Shown here: positions 41,416 through 50,087 of the stretch, piece by piece | Numbering within the stretch: the first letter of the stretch is position 1 | Layout: each line of letters begins with the position of its first letter | Assembly: GCA_017745235.1 (NCBI GenBank) | Contig: JAGHZU010000007.1 | Span: 148,890 to 212,889 of the forward strand | Origin: Caulobacter sp. | GTDB lineage: Bacteria > Pseudomonadota > Alphaproteobacteria > Caulobacterales > Caulobacteraceae | DNA length: 64,000 bases | Direction of reading: 5' to 3' | Notes under the pieces: model-generated | Seen by the model: the letters and a program-made list of their open reading frames with translations, nothing else | Told to the model about the DNA's origin: nothing | The model's database searches: none | Translations under genes and position numbers: made by a program

Positions 41416-43707
41416 TTGAGCCCCGCCTCGCGCCGTTTTCCGCCCACGCCGCCGGGGTCGACCCGCCGACGGCTGGCCGGCTGGCTGGTCGTGGCGATCC
41501 TGACCAGCCTGGCCTTGGCGGCGCTGACGGCCAGCAACCTGACCGTCCGGCTGGACAATATCCTGTACGACCGGCTGCAACGCGCGTCCGGGCGGCCGGT
41601 GGATCCTTCGATCCTGATCGTGGACATCGACGAGCGCAGCCTGCGCGAACTGGGGTCATGGCCCTGGCCCCGCGCCATGCACGCGGAGATGATCGACCAG
41701 CTGACCCAGGCGGGCGCCAAGGCGATCGTCTACGACGTGCTGTTCAGCCAGCCCGCCCCCTATCCCCAGGACGACGTGGCCCTGGCCGCCGCCGTCGCGC
41801 GGTCGGGGCGGGTCTACCTGCCCCAGTTCATCGAGACCGACACGCCCGAGGGCGCCGCGCCCAACGTCGTCACGCCCTTGCCGGAAATCGCCCAGGGCGC
41901 GGCGGGCATGGGCTTGGTCCACGTGCGCTTCGATCCCGACGGCGTGGTGCGGCGCATGGCGCCCTTCGAGGCCGAGGGTCCGAACCTGGCCCCCGACCTG
42001 ATGACCGTGGTGCATCGCGCGACCAAGCCGTTCGACGCGCCGGACGCCACACGAGGCCCCTCTCCCACCCTGCTGATCCCGTTCGCCGGACCACCGGACC
42101 GCTATCGTCACATCGCCTTTTCCAGCGTGCTGGCGGGCGAGGCGCCGCGTGAGCTGATCGAGGGGCGCACGGTGTTCGTGGGCCTGACCGCGCCGGGCCT
42201 GGGCCCCGCCTTCCCCACCCCCGTGACGCCCGACGCGGCCAGCATGACCGGCGTGCAGCTTCAGGCCAGCATGCTGGACGGACTGCGCAGCGGCCGGATG
42301 ATCCGGCCGGCCGAGCTGCCGATACGCCTGTCCTTCGCCTTGAGCTGGCTGTGGCTGCTGCTGGCGGGGCTGCTGGTGCTGCCGCCGCGCGCCAACCTGT
42401 TCCTGCTGGCCGGCCTGTCGGCCGCGGCCCTGGCGGCCAGCGCGGCCCTGTTCGCCGGCGCGCACCTATGGCTGCCGCCGACCGCGACGCTGATCGGGCT
42501 TCTGGCGGTGTCGCTGGTCTGGGGCTGGGGGCAGCTGGGCCGCGTGCACGATCTGCTCAACCACGAGCTGGCCCGCCTGCGTCCGCACGGCGCGTCGCCC
42601 GCCCAGGGTTTCGAGGCGGGGTTCGAGAGCGACCTGGTGGCCCGCCAGGCCCTGAGCCTGGGCGCGGCGATCAGCCGGATCGATGACCTGCGCCGGTTCT
42701 CCGCCGACGCCCTTTTCAGCCTGCCCGACGCCACCTTGGTGGCCGACGCCGAGCGGCGGATCATCGCCGCCAACGCCGCAGCCCAGGCGTTGTTCAAGGG
42801 CTCGCCCCAGGTGCTGGAGGGTGGCGACCTGGCCGCGGCGCTGAACGCGTTGAAGCCTCTGGGCCGCACCTTTCCGCCGGCCTGGCCCGTCGAGGCCGAC
42901 GGCGGCCGGCCGATCGACCTGCACCTGGCCGACGGCCGGGCTTTCCAGCTCCAGAGCGTGTTCCGCCGCGACGAGACCGGCGGCGACGCCGGCTGGATCC
43001 TGCGACTGGCCGACATCACGCCCTTGACGGCCGCCATGCGCCAGCGCGAGCAGGCGCTGCAACTGCTGACCCACGACATGCGCTCGCCCCAGACCTCGAT
43101 CCTGGCCCTGCTGGCCACCACGCCAGGGTTGCCGGCCGACGTCTCGGAACGGCTGGCGGCGTGCGCCCGGCGCACCCTGGCCCTGGCCGACGGCTTCGTC
43201 CAACTGGCTCGGGCCGAGGTGACCCAGGCGGCGATGGAGCCCGTCGACGTCTGCGACGTGGCGGCCGAGGCGGTCGACGAGCTGTGGCCCCAGTGTCGCC
43301 AGCGCCGCATCGAGATCGACCAGGCGGAATGCGAGACGCCGATCATGGTGCAGGCCGATCGCGGCGTGCTGGCCCGCGCCCTGGTCAATCTGCTGGGCAA
43401 TGCGGTGAAGTACAGTCCCGACGGCTCGCGCATCTCCGTCGCCCTGGCCACGGTGCTGGACGGAGGGCGCACCTTCATCGACATCGCCATAACCGACCAG
43501 GGGCCGGGCCTGTCGCCCGAAGAGGCGGCCCTGGCGTTCCGTCCGTTCCAGCGCTTCGACAGGCCAGGTCCGGACGCGGCCGGCGGCGCGGGCCTGGGCC
43601 TGGCCTTCGTGCAGGCCGCGGCCACCCGGCACGGTGGTTCGGTGCGCTGCGAGAGCACGCCCGGCCGAGGCGCGACCTTCACGCTGCGATTGCCGGTGCT
43701 GGGGTAA
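41416..43707 (+). CDS. CHASE2-domain sensor histidine kinase
   Basis: A 763-residue membrane kinase. A first helix at about 20-40 is followed by a large extracytoplasmic CHASE2 sensor (LDNILYDRLQRASGRPVDPSILIVDIDERSLRELGSWPWPR). Three clustered helices lie at about 300-385. A PAS-like unit (LPDATLVADAERRIIAANAAAQALF) precedes the H box LLTHDMRSPQTS with His near 553. The ATP domain has N (LLGNAVKYSPDG), G1 (ITDQGPGLSPEE) and G2 (GGAGLGLAFV) boxes. The TTG start at 41416 lies 3 bases after the LysM/FecR stop. CHASE2 senses unknown envelope cues. Confidence 0.93.
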   Translation: MSPASRRFPPTPPGSTRRRLAGWLVVAILTSLALAALTASNLTVRLDNILYDRLQRASGRPVDPSILIVDIDERSLRELGSWPWPRAMHAEMIDQLTQAGAKAIVYDVLFSQPAPYPQDDVALAAAVARSGRVYLPQFIETDTPEGAAPNVVTPLPEIAQGAAGMGLVHVRFDPDGVVRRMAPFEAEGPNLAPDLMTVVHRATKPFDAPDATRGPSPTLLIPFAGPPDRYRHIAFSSVLAGEAPRELIEGRTVFVGLTAPGLGPAFPTPVTPDAASMTGVQLQASMLDGLRSGRMIRPAELPIRLSFALSWLWLLLAGLLVLPPRANLFLLAGLSAAALAASAALFAGAHLWLPPTATLIGLLAVSLVWGWGQLGRVHDLLNHELARLRPHGASPAQGFEAGFESDLVARQALSLGAAISRIDDLRRFSADALFSLPDATLVADAERRIIAANAAAQALFKGSPQVLEGGDLAAALNALKPLGRTFPPAWPVEADGGRPIDLHLADGRAFQLQSVFRRDETGGDAGWILRLADITPLTAAMRQREQALQLLTHDMRSPQTSILALLATTPGLPADVSERLAACARRTLALADGFVQLARAEVTQAAMEPVDVCDVAAEAVDELWPQCRQRRIEIDQAECETPIMVQADRGVLARALVNLLGNAVKYSPDGSRISVALATVLDGGRTFIDIAITDQGPGLSPEEAALAFRPFQRFDRPGPDAAGGAGLGLAFVQAAATRHGGSVRCESTPGRGATFTLRLPVLG

Positions 43708-43759
43708 TCGGCCGACACCGCCTTCCCGAAGAAGGCCGGGAGACGGGAGGGCCGAAGGA

Positions 43760-44257
43760 TCAGCCCTTCTTCGGCTCGGCCAGCGCCGCCACCAGCAGGT
43801 CGGCCAGTTCGGGCGCCTTGCGGCCCTGGGCGCGGACCGACGACCAGGCGATGGTCCGGCCGCTGGCCGCGTCGAGCACCACCAGGGTGGCGGTGTCCAG
43901 CGGGGCGCGCTTGTTCCAGGGACGCAGCTTGACCGGCTCGCCACGCCACCCCTGGGTGACCTGCGGGCCGGCCGCCACGGAAACGCCCACGCCCGCCGGA
44001 GCGGAGGCGATCGTGACCTGGACGAGGTAGCGCGGCGAAACCGCGCCCGGCGCGGCGCCCGAGGTCTGGAGCCGATCCAGCACCGCCGCGCCGACCGCCG
44101 TGGCCAGGTCGGCGTCGGCGGGCGAGGCCTGGCCGGCCTGCAAGCCCACCGGCTGGCCGCGCAGGTCGTCCAGGCTTCCTTCGTGGGCCAGGCGAGGCGC
44201 GGCGGCGCAACCGCCGAGCATCGCGGCCGCCAGAAGCGTGGTGATCAAGATGCGCAC
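43760..44257 (-). CDS. Hypothetical lipoprotein
   Basis: A 165-residue protein with a lipoprotein signal ending in MLGGC. The mature part has a small-lipoprotein layout: APRLAHEGSLDDLRGQPVGL, ADLATAVGAAVLDRLQT, PRYLVQVTIASAPAGVGVSVAAG, then DTATLVVLDAASGRTIAWSSVRAQG. The alternation of strands and helix recalls DUF4136-type lipoproteins, which I cannot confirm. ATG at 44257 is well placed. The upstream small genes are on the same strand, 51 bases away, and may share the transcript. Function unknown. Confidence 0.7.
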   Translation of the reverse strand: MRILITTLLAAAMLGGCAAAPRLAHEGSLDDLRGQPVGLQAGQASPADADLATAVGAAVLDRLQTSGAAPGAVSPRYLVQVTIASAPAGVGVSVAAGPQVTQGWRGEPVKLRPWNKRAPLDTATLVVLDAASGRTIAWSSVRAQGRKAPELADLLVAALAEPKKG

Positions 44258-44308
44258 GTGTGCAACTCCCCCGGGTCGGACCAGCGCCGACGCCCTGTTC
44301 CGGAAATC

Positions 44309-44494
44309 CTAGCGCTCGAACAACGTCGCGAACAGCGCCACCGCCCCCCAGCCGATGCCGGCCCACAGCAGAACGCTCAGCGCGGCGGCGATACACAGGA
44401 AGATCACGCGCGGCCGCCCGCCCAGGGTGGGATGGAACCGCGGTTCCAGCCCCAGGCGGTCGGCCAAGTCCTGCAGGGTGGTCACCAGGTTCAC
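44309..44494 (-). CDS. Small membrane protein, 61 residues
   Basis: A 61-residue protein starting at GTG 44494 (VNLVTTLQDLADRLGLEPRFHPTLGGRPRV). A single helix follows (IFLCIAAALSVLLWAGIGWGAVALFATLF). The start overlaps the preceding gene's stop by 4 bases, giving a coupled pair. A longer frame in front lies inside that gene and lacks sense. No family is recognised. Confidence 0.6.
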   Translation of the reverse strand: MNLVTTLQDLADRLGLEPRFHPTLGGRPRVIFLCIAAALSVLLWAGIGWGAVALFATLFER

Positions 44495-44850
44495 TGCGCT
44501 CGAGCCAGGCCGCCGCCGCCCCGCAGCAGGCGGTAGGCCCGGTCGGTCAGGGCCCAGCGCTGGCTGAGCGGGCCATAGGGCTGGTGCAGCAGGCTGGCGG
44601 CGCGCGGATCGATGGCGCCCCTGCAATAGGCCGCGAAGGCCTGTTCGACCTCGCCGCGCAGGGTCTCGCTCGGGCGAAACGCGCCGCGCCGCTTGGCGAT
44701 GTAGGCCACCACCAGGTCGCGATGCGCCGCCCCGCCCAGGTCGAGCAGGGCGTGGGCGATCTCCGCCACCAGCGGATTGAGGATCGCGAACGGACCGCCC
44801 TCGCCCGCCCCCCGGGTTACGCCTCCCCCCGTCGCCTCGATCTGCCCCAT
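44491..44850 (-). CDS. Hypothetical protein, 119 residues
   Basis: A soluble protein with helical content: LNPLVAEIAHALLDLGGAAHRDLVVAYIAKRRGAF, then LRGEVEQAFAAYCRGA and a final RWALTDRAYRLLRGGGG. The pattern of a helix pair followed by 'LS..WALTDRAYRLL' reminds one of winged-helix units, but no DNA-binding family can be named. It overlaps the small membrane gene by 4 bases (GTGA at 44491-44494). ATG at 44850 has GGGTCGGGG-type sequence in front but no strong Shine-Dalgarno. Confidence 0.6.
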   Translation of the reverse strand: MGQIEATGGGVTRGAGEGGPFAILNPLVAEIAHALLDLGGAAHRDLVVAYIAKRRGAFRPSETLRGEVEQAFAAYCRGAIDPRAASLLHQPYGPLSQRWALTDRAYRLLRGGGGLARAQ

Positions 44851-44929
44851 GATCCGTCCCCGACCTTTCTCGGGCGCGAGTTAAAGGGCAGGAAGAACGC
44901 CGCCACCAGAGGTGGTGGGCTTGTTTTTA

Positions 44930-44944
44930 CAATGCGTTACATTG
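44930..44944. promoter_or_regulatory. Inverted repeat before the VOC gene
   Basis: CAATG-CGTTA-CATTG, a 5-bp palindrome with a 5-base centre, lies about 100 bases upstream of the VOC gene and is followed downstream by a TetR-type regulator gene. TetR operators are often of this form. No other copy is present in the window, so the assignment is weak. Confidence 0.3.
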
Positions 44945-45044
44945 AACCTTGGCCGTGCCGATGGGATCTCCGCGACCGGAGCTCTATGGCGTCGCCTCGC
45001 CATCCGGGCCAAGGTGGCCGCTGGACCGCATCCGGAAGGACGGC

Positions 45045-45428
45045 ATGATCGCCATCGACTATCTCGACCATCTGGTCCTGACCGTGGCCAGCATCGAGGC
45101 CGCGACCGCCTGGTACCGCGACGTGCTGGGCATGCGGGTGGAGACGTTCGGCCAGGGCCGCACGGCCCTGCTGTTCGGCGGCGAGAAGATCAACCTGCAC
45201 GAGGCGGGCAAGGAATTCGAGCCCAAGGCCGCCCGCCCCACGCCCGGCTCGGCCGACCTTTGCTTCATCACCTCCACCCCCATCGAGGCCGTGCTGATCC
45301 ATCTGGCCGCGCGCGGGGTGGACGTCGAGGAGGGCCCGGTGCGCCGCACGGGCGCCACAGGACCGATCCTGTCGGTCTATGTGCGTGATCCGGACCAGAA
45401 CCTGATCGAGATCGCCAACCTGGTGTGA
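45045..45428 (+). CDS. VOC-family (glyoxalase/bleomycin-resistance fold) protein
   Basis: A 127-residue protein with the two-module VOC fold: YLDHLVLTVASIEAATAWYRDVLGMRVETFGQGRTALLFGGEKINLHEAG, then PGSADLCFITSTPIEAVLIHLAARGVDVEEGPVRRTGATGPILSVYVRDPDQNLIEIANLV. Metal ligands are likely His9, a middle-strand residue and the terminal Glu in LIEI. The sub-group is virulence-like/dioxygenase-type and no substrate can be named. ATG at 45045 follows GGAAGGACGGC, a good ribosome site. The TetR gene is 70 bases downstream on the same strand. Confidence 0.9.
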   Translation: MIAIDYLDHLVLTVASIEAATAWYRDVLGMRVETFGQGRTALLFGGEKINLHEAGKEFEPKAARPTPGSADLCFITSTPIEAVLIHLAARGVDVEEGPVRRTGATGPILSVYVRDPDQNLIEIANLV

Positions 45429-45498
45429 CGGCGTGGACTGATCCGCCGCCCCGGCCACGCGCCGGTCACGCCAAGGCCGGCCAGGGGTCGTCTTTTTT

Positions 45499-46161
45499 GT
45501 GTCCGCAAGCCCGCCTGATCCTCTAGGCTGGCATCCCCGTTGTTCGAAGACCGGCCACGCCTTGACCACCGCCTCGCCCCAGCCCCTCGCCCCGCCGCGC
45601 CGGGGTCCCGGCCGCCCCCGGGATCCGGAAGTGGAGCGGCGCATGAAGCAGGCCGCGCTGGAAACGCTGGCCCAGCACGGCTTTTCCGGACTGACGCTGG
45701 AGAAGATCTGCGAGCGGGCCCGCGTGCCGCGCGCCACCTTCTACCGCCGCTGGGCGACGCCCATGGAAGCCGTGGGCGAAGCCTTCAACGAGGCGTTCCA
45801 CTTCGCCGCCCTGCCCGACACCGGCGATGTGGTGGCCGACCTGGTGGCGTTCTCCAAGGACATGCTCAAGCTCTACAACGACCCGGTTCTGGGCCCGTGC
45901 ATGAGCTTCCTGATCCCGGAGGGGCGGGTGCGGCCCGACCTGGCCGACAAATACGCCGAGGATTTCCGCCGGCGACGGGCTTACAACCGCCAGGTCGTCG
46001 AGCGGGCGATCGCCCGGGGCCAGGTCGCGGGCGACACCGATCCGGATCTCATCATCGACGTGCTGAGCGGCCTGGCGATGAACAACTACGCCACCGGCCG
46101 GCCGGTGACGGACCAGAGCCTGGAACTGGTGATCCGGCGGCTGTTGCTGCTCAACGGGTAA
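45499..46161 (+). CDS. TetR-family transcriptional regulator
   Basis: Up to 220 residues. The helix-turn-helix is seen in MKQAALETLAQHGFSGLTLEKICERARVPRATFYRRWATPMEAV, preceded by the basic PGRPRDPEVER segment. The C-terminal ligand domain is helical (ALPDTGDVVADLVAFSKDMLKLYND ... LIIDVLSGLAMNNYATGRPVT). The start is uncertain: GTG at 45499 gives a 220-residue protein; TTG at 45562 gives a usual-length one (199). A likely target is the VOC gene just upstream, or itself. The ligand is unknown. Confidence 0.85.
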   Translation: MSASPPDPLGWHPRCSKTGHALTTASPQPLAPPRRGPGRPRDPEVERRMKQAALETLAQHGFSGLTLEKICERARVPRATFYRRWATPMEAVGEAFNEAFHFAALPDTGDVVADLVAFSKDMLKLYNDPVLGPCMSFLIPEGRVRPDLADKYAEDFRRRRAYNRQVVERAIARGQVAGDTDPDLIIDVLSGLAMNNYATGRPVTDQSLELVIRRLLLLNG

Positions 46162-46174
46162 GTCCCCCTCAGGC

Positions 46175-46212
46175 GTCATCCCGGAACCCCCGAAGGGGCC
46201 ATCCGGGATGAC
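46175..46212. terminator. Bidirectional REP-like hairpin between convergent genes
   Basis: GTCATCCCGGA / TCCGGGATGAC, an 11-bp perfect stem with an inner CCCC-CGAA-GGGG stem, placed 13 bases after the TetR stop and 11 bases from the M20 stop. It can end both transcripts. Its arms share ATCCCGG/CCGGGAT with other elements in the window. Confidence 0.75.
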
Positions 46213-46223
46213 AAATCAAGAGA

Positions 46224-47543
46224 TCAGCTCAGCACGTTCATCACCGCCAGGGTCATGGCCTCGACGCCGGTACGGATGCTGGGCTCGGGGACCGGGGCGA
46301 AGAAGGGGGAGTGGTTGACCGGCAGCGGCTTGCCTGATTTCTGGGCCTCTTCCATCACCTTGGGATCGTACCCGCCGATCGAGAAGTAGACCGACGGCAC
46401 GCCGCCGATGATGAACTCGGAATAGTCCTCGCTGGCCGAGCCCGGAGCGGGAATGGCGATGGCGTTCTTGCCGAAGGCGGCCTTGAAGACCGCGGCGGTC
46501 CTCTCGGTCAGGGCAGCGTCGTTGACCACCGCCTTGCCGCCCGGGATGATCGCCAGGTCCGGCGCGGGGGCGCCCGACATGTCGGCCGTGGCCTTGGCGG
46601 TGCGGGTGATGCCCGTCAGGATCTTGTCGCGCACCCCGGCGTCGTAGGTGCGGATCGTGCCGCGCAGCACCGACTTGTCGGGGATGATGTTGCCCGCGCT
46701 GCCGGCCTGGATCGAGCCGATGGTGACCACGCCGAACGCGGCCGGATCCTTCTCGCGGCTGATCACGCTCTGGACGTCGACCGTGAAGCGCGCGGCCATC
46801 ATCACCGGATCGATCGCGGCGGCCGGCATCGAGCCATGGGCGCCGCGGCCGTTGAAGGTGAGCTCCAGGCTGTCGGAGTTCGAGGTCAGGACCCCGGGCT
46901 TGTAATAGACCGAGCCGGCCGCGCCGGGCCCCACATGCAGGGCGAAGCCGTAGTCGGGCTTGCCGAAGCGCTGGAAGAAGCCGTCGTCGATCATGGCCTT
47001 GGCGCCCGACACGGTCTCTTCCGAAGGCTGGGCCACGAAGACCAACGTGCCCTTCCACTGGCTTTTCAGGGCGACCAGGGCCTTGGCCGCGCCGATCCAG
47101 GCGGCCATGTGCACGTCGTGGCCGCAGGAGTGGTCGACGAAGGTCTCCTTGCCGTTCCAGGTGGTCTTGGCCGTGCTCGCGTAGGGCAGGCCGGTCTTCT
47201 CCTCCATCGGCAGGGCGTCCAGCTCGGTGCGGACCAGGACCGAAGGTCCCTCCCCGTTCTTGAGGATCGCCACCAGGCCCGTCTTGCCCACGCGCTCGGT
47301 GACGGTGAAGCCCAGGGCCTTCATCTCCTTGGCCAGCTTGGCGGCGGTCTGCACCTCCTGGAAGCCGAGTTCGGGGTGCTGGTGGAGGTCCTTGTAGAGG
47401 GCGTCGAGCTTGGGATAGTCGCGGTCGAGCTGGGCGTCGACGGCGGCCTTGGTCGCGGCCACGTCCAGCGGGGCGGCGAAGGCCGGAACCGCGGCGGCCG
47501 AGGCCAATAGAACAGCGGCGATGGTGGCGGACTTGATGGTCAT
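46224..47543 (-). CDS. Secreted M20-family amidohydrolase (N-acyl amino acid hydrolase-like)
   Basis: A 439-residue metallohydrolase with a Sec signal peptide (about 1-24, ending AFAA). The M20 motifs are clear: LHQHPELGFQEVQTAA, VLVRTELDALPMEEKTGLPYAS, HSCGHDVHMAAWIGAAKAL (zinc His-Asp), LVFVAQPSEETVSGAKAMI (catalytic Glu and metal Glu), and EDYSEFIIGGVPSVYFSIGG near the end. Such enzymes cleave amide bonds of N-acyl amino acids or hippurate-like compounds; secretion suggests a nutrient role. ATG at 47543 is followed directly by the signal. A TonB receptor gene lies upstream on the same strand, 98 bases away and with a terminator between. Confidence 0.92.
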   Translation of the reverse strand: MTIKSATIAAVLLASAAAVPAFAAPLDVAATKAAVDAQLDRDYPKLDALYKDLHQHPELGFQEVQTAAKLAKEMKALGFTVTERVGKTGLVAILKNGEGPSVLVRTELDALPMEEKTGLPYASTAKTTWNGKETFVDHSCGHDVHMAAWIGAAKALVALKSQWKGTLVFVAQPSEETVSGAKAMIDDGFFQRFGKPDYGFALHVGPGAAGSVYYKPGVLTSNSDSLELTFNGRGAHGSMPAAAIDPVMMAARFTVDVQSVISREKDPAAFGVVTIGSIQAGSAGNIIPDKSVLRGTIRTYDAGVRDKILTGITRTAKATADMSGAPAPDLAIIPGGKAVVNDAALTERTAAVFKAAFGKNAIAIPAPGSASEDYSEFIIGGVPSVYFSIGGYDPKVMEEAQKSGKPLPVNHSPFFAPVPEPSIRTGVEAMTLAVMNVLS

Positions 47544-47596
47544 CTGGTTCGCGCGGACCCCCGCGCCCTCCCTTTGGTCTTTCGAACTCTAGTACA

Positions 47597-47629
47597 CACC
47601 CGTCCCGGGCGCTGGACCCGGGACGGGTG
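47597..47629 (-). terminator. Terminator after the TonB-dependent receptor gene
   Basis: Perfect 13-bp stem CACCCGTCCCGGG / CCCGGGACGGGTG with a 7-base loop, 13 bases after the receptor stop on the minus strand. There is no T tract; it acts as a strong GC hairpin and separates the receptor from the M20 gene. Confidence 0.75.
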
Positions 47630-47641
47630 CGGCCTTCGCGC

Positions 47642-49846
47642 CTAGAACTTGCGGCGGGCGTTGACGCCGATGGTGCGCGGGGTCAGGCCGTACAGCAGGT
47701 CCTGGTAACCGACGTTGCTGTTCTTGTTCATGATCCCCTCGGCGTTGGTGAGGTTGGTGACGAAGGCGTAGACGCCCCAGTCGTCGGCCTCGACGCCGGC
47801 CCGCAGGTTGATCGTGCTGAAGCTGCCGAACTTGTCGTAATAGACGTAGGTCGGACGGAAGGCCGAGCTCATGTCGCCGGTATAGGCGTAGTCGGCGCGG
47901 ACCAGGCCGTTGAGGCCCTCGAACCGCAGCGGCCAGACGTACTGGGCCGACGCCGAGGCCGTCCAGTCGGGCACCGAGGTCAGCTTGTCGCCCTTCTTGC
48001 CCGACGAGCCGTCGACCAGGATGTCGGCGTTGCCCTGGTCCTCGGTCAGCTTGGCGTCGGTGTAGCCCAGGGAGGCGGTCAGGCTCAGGCCGGTGATCGG
48101 CCGGGCGGCCACTTCGAACTCGATCCCCTGGATACGGGCGTCGCCGCTGTTGGTGATGAACGAGTAGAGGCCGTCGGCGGTGAGAGCGCTGGTCTGACGG
48201 TTCTTCCAGTCGATCCGGTAGACGGCGGCGTTCGCCGTCAGGCGGCCGCCGAGCCAGGTGGTCTTCACGCCGGCCTCGTAGTTCCACAGGCTGTCGGGAT
48301 CGTAGACGACCAGACGGCTGTTGAGGCCCGGGATGTTGTTGGCGCCGCCCGGGCGGAAGCCCTCGGCCGCGGTGGCGTAGACCATGGCGGCGGGGTTGAT
48401 CTTGTAGCTGGCGTTGAACTTGTAGACCCAGCCCGAGGCTTCGGCCGTGCGCTGGGAGTAGGCGGCCGGCGGAGCGCCGGTCAGCATGTTGCGCTGGGTG
48501 CCCGCGCCTGAAGTGGTCTTGGTGTAGTCGTAGTGGCGGGCGCCGACGGTCAGGCTCAGCCCCTGGATCTGGTCAGGGCTGTAGGTCAGCTCGCCGAACT
48601 CGGCCGTCTGCTTGAGGTTGGTGTTGATGTAGCGCGCCTGGACGTAGCGGGTGGGGCTGTAGGGCAGGCCCGTGGCCGTGTCGGTCAGGATGGTGTTGCT
48701 GTCGATGTGGTCCTTGCGCAGTTCGATATAGCCGCCGACGGTCCACTGCAGCTGGCCCTCGCCCTTGGACGACAGGCGCAACTCGTGGTTCCAGGACTGC
48801 AGGTTGGCCGGCTGGTAGCCGATGACGCCGTAGGCGTTGCCGACATAGGGCTTGTACTGCGGGGTGAAGTCGGCGCTGCGCAGCATGTCGTAACGGTAGT
48901 ACGAGCTGACGGCGGTGACCTCGCCGATCGGGCTGCTCCATTTGCCGGTGAGGCTGGTCAGGTCCATCTCGGTGTTGAGCGGCAGCTTGGTCACCGCATC
49001 CGTCGCGTAATCGCCGACGGCCTTGTACCAGCCCTGCATGTCGTCGGCCGAGGTCTTCTGATGGACCTTGGTCAGCAGTAGCGAGGTGTCGTCGGTGGGG
49101 GTCAGACCCAGCATGGCGCGATAGCCGGTGGAGCGGCTGTCGTTGACGTCCTTGGCCTTGAGCTTGACGTTGTCGATGTAGCCGGGACGGTCTTCGGTAT
49201 AGGCCACGATGCGCGCGGCCAGCTTGCCCTGGATCAGCGGGATGTTGCCCATGGCCTTCAGATACGAGCCGCTGGAGCCGCCCTTGGTGTCGGACGCCTG
49301 GCCCTCGATGGCGGCGCTGAAATCCTGCGAGCTCGGCTTGTTGTAGATCACCCGCAAGGTGCCGCCCATCGAGCCGCCGCCGTAGAGCGTGCCCTGCGGG
49401 CCGCGCAGCACTTCCACGCGCTCGACGTCGAACAGGTTGAGGTCGGCGGCGTTGTTGCCCGGGTCCTGCTGGGTGCCCGACGGGCCGGTGACCGGGGTCT
49501 CGTCGTAATAGAGGCCGGTGGTGGCCTCGCCCGCGCCCTGGACGCCGCGGATCGTCACGCGGCTCTGGCCGAGCTGGCCCTGGGTGAGGTTCACGCCGGG
49601 CACCTGGCGGAAGTAGTCCGACAGCCCCGTCGCGCCCAGCTTCTCCAGGCTGTCGCCGGTGACGGCGCTGATGGCCATGGGCGTGGTCTGCAGGGTGGTG
49701 GAGCGCTTGAGCGCGGTGACCACGATCTCCTCGACCACCTCGTTGCCGGCGGGCTTGGCCGGTTCGGCGGACTGGGCCCGGGCGGCCCCCGCCGCCAGCA
49801 AGGCCAGGCCGGCCGTCGACAGAAGAAGCTTCCGATCGATACGCAT
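47642..49846 (-). CDS. TonB-dependent receptor without signalling domain
   Basis: A 734-residue outer-membrane receptor. A signal peptide (about 1-24, ending ARAQ) is followed by a TonB-box-like VEEIVVTALKRSTTLQTTPMAISAVTG, then the plug (LSDYFRQVPGVNLTQGQLGQSRVTIRGVQGAG, DVERVEVLRGPQGTLYGGGSMGGTLRVI). The barrel ends RKF, a terminal aromatic. The plug resembles the large family of Caulobacter/Sphingomonas receptors for plant or aromatic compounds; no STN domain is present. Xylan-use genes lie upstream, so an oligosaccharide ligand is possible but the M20 gene downstream suggests alternatives. Confidence 0.93.
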   Translation of the reverse strand: MRIDRKLLLSTAGLALLAAGAARAQSAEPAKPAGNEVVEEIVVTALKRSTTLQTTPMAISAVTGDSLEKLGATGLSDYFRQVPGVNLTQGQLGQSRVTIRGVQGAGEATTGLYYDETPVTGPSGTQQDPGNNAADLNLFDVERVEVLRGPQGTLYGGGSMGGTLRVIYNKPSSQDFSAAIEGQASDTKGGSSGSYLKAMGNIPLIQGKLAARIVAYTEDRPGYIDNVKLKAKDVNDSRSTGYRAMLGLTPTDDTSLLLTKVHQKTSADDMQGWYKAVGDYATDAVTKLPLNTEMDLTSLTGKWSSPIGEVTAVSSYYRYDMLRSADFTPQYKPYVGNAYGVIGYQPANLQSWNHELRLSSKGEGQLQWTVGGYIELRKDHIDSNTILTDTATGLPYSPTRYVQARYINTNLKQTAEFGELTYSPDQIQGLSLTVGARHYDYTKTTSGAGTQRNMLTGAPPAAYSQRTAEASGWVYKFNASYKINPAAMVYATAAEGFRPGGANNIPGLNSRLVVYDPDSLWNYEAGVKTTWLGGRLTANAAVYRIDWKNRQTSALTADGLYSFITNSGDARIQGIEFEVAARPITGLSLTASLGYTDAKLTEDQGNADILVDGSSGKKGDKLTSVPDWTASASAQYVWPLRFEGLNGLVRADYAYTGDMSSAFRPTYVYYDKFGSFSTINLRAGVEADDWGVYAFVTNLTNAEGIMNKNSNVGYQDLLYGLTPRTIGVNARRKF

Positions 49847-50087
49847 TTTATCCCCTCGTCCTATGTCCCCGCCGGCTGATGCCGGTCTGGGTCCAGGCTC
49901 GAACGGGATCGCTCAATATGTCAACTTTGACGTATCGATATTATTCGGATCGAAATCAAAACCGCCGGCCAAACAGGCGTTTGACGCCTGTCGGGCAGGC
50001 GCCAAGGTTTTGGAGGAACGGCGTTTTATGCCGGCGGAGGGGCGAATCGGAGACGCAGAGCCCCTTCGCGCCCCGGGCCCCTCCTCC
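49847..50087. other. 241-base gap between receptor and GH67 genes
   Basis: It contains the receptor promoter. A near-palindrome GTCAA-CT-TTGAC lies at 49920-49931, about 75 bases from the receptor start, near an AT-richer block (49916-49945). I see no gene. The GH67 gene ends at 50088 without a convincing terminator. Confidence 0.45.
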
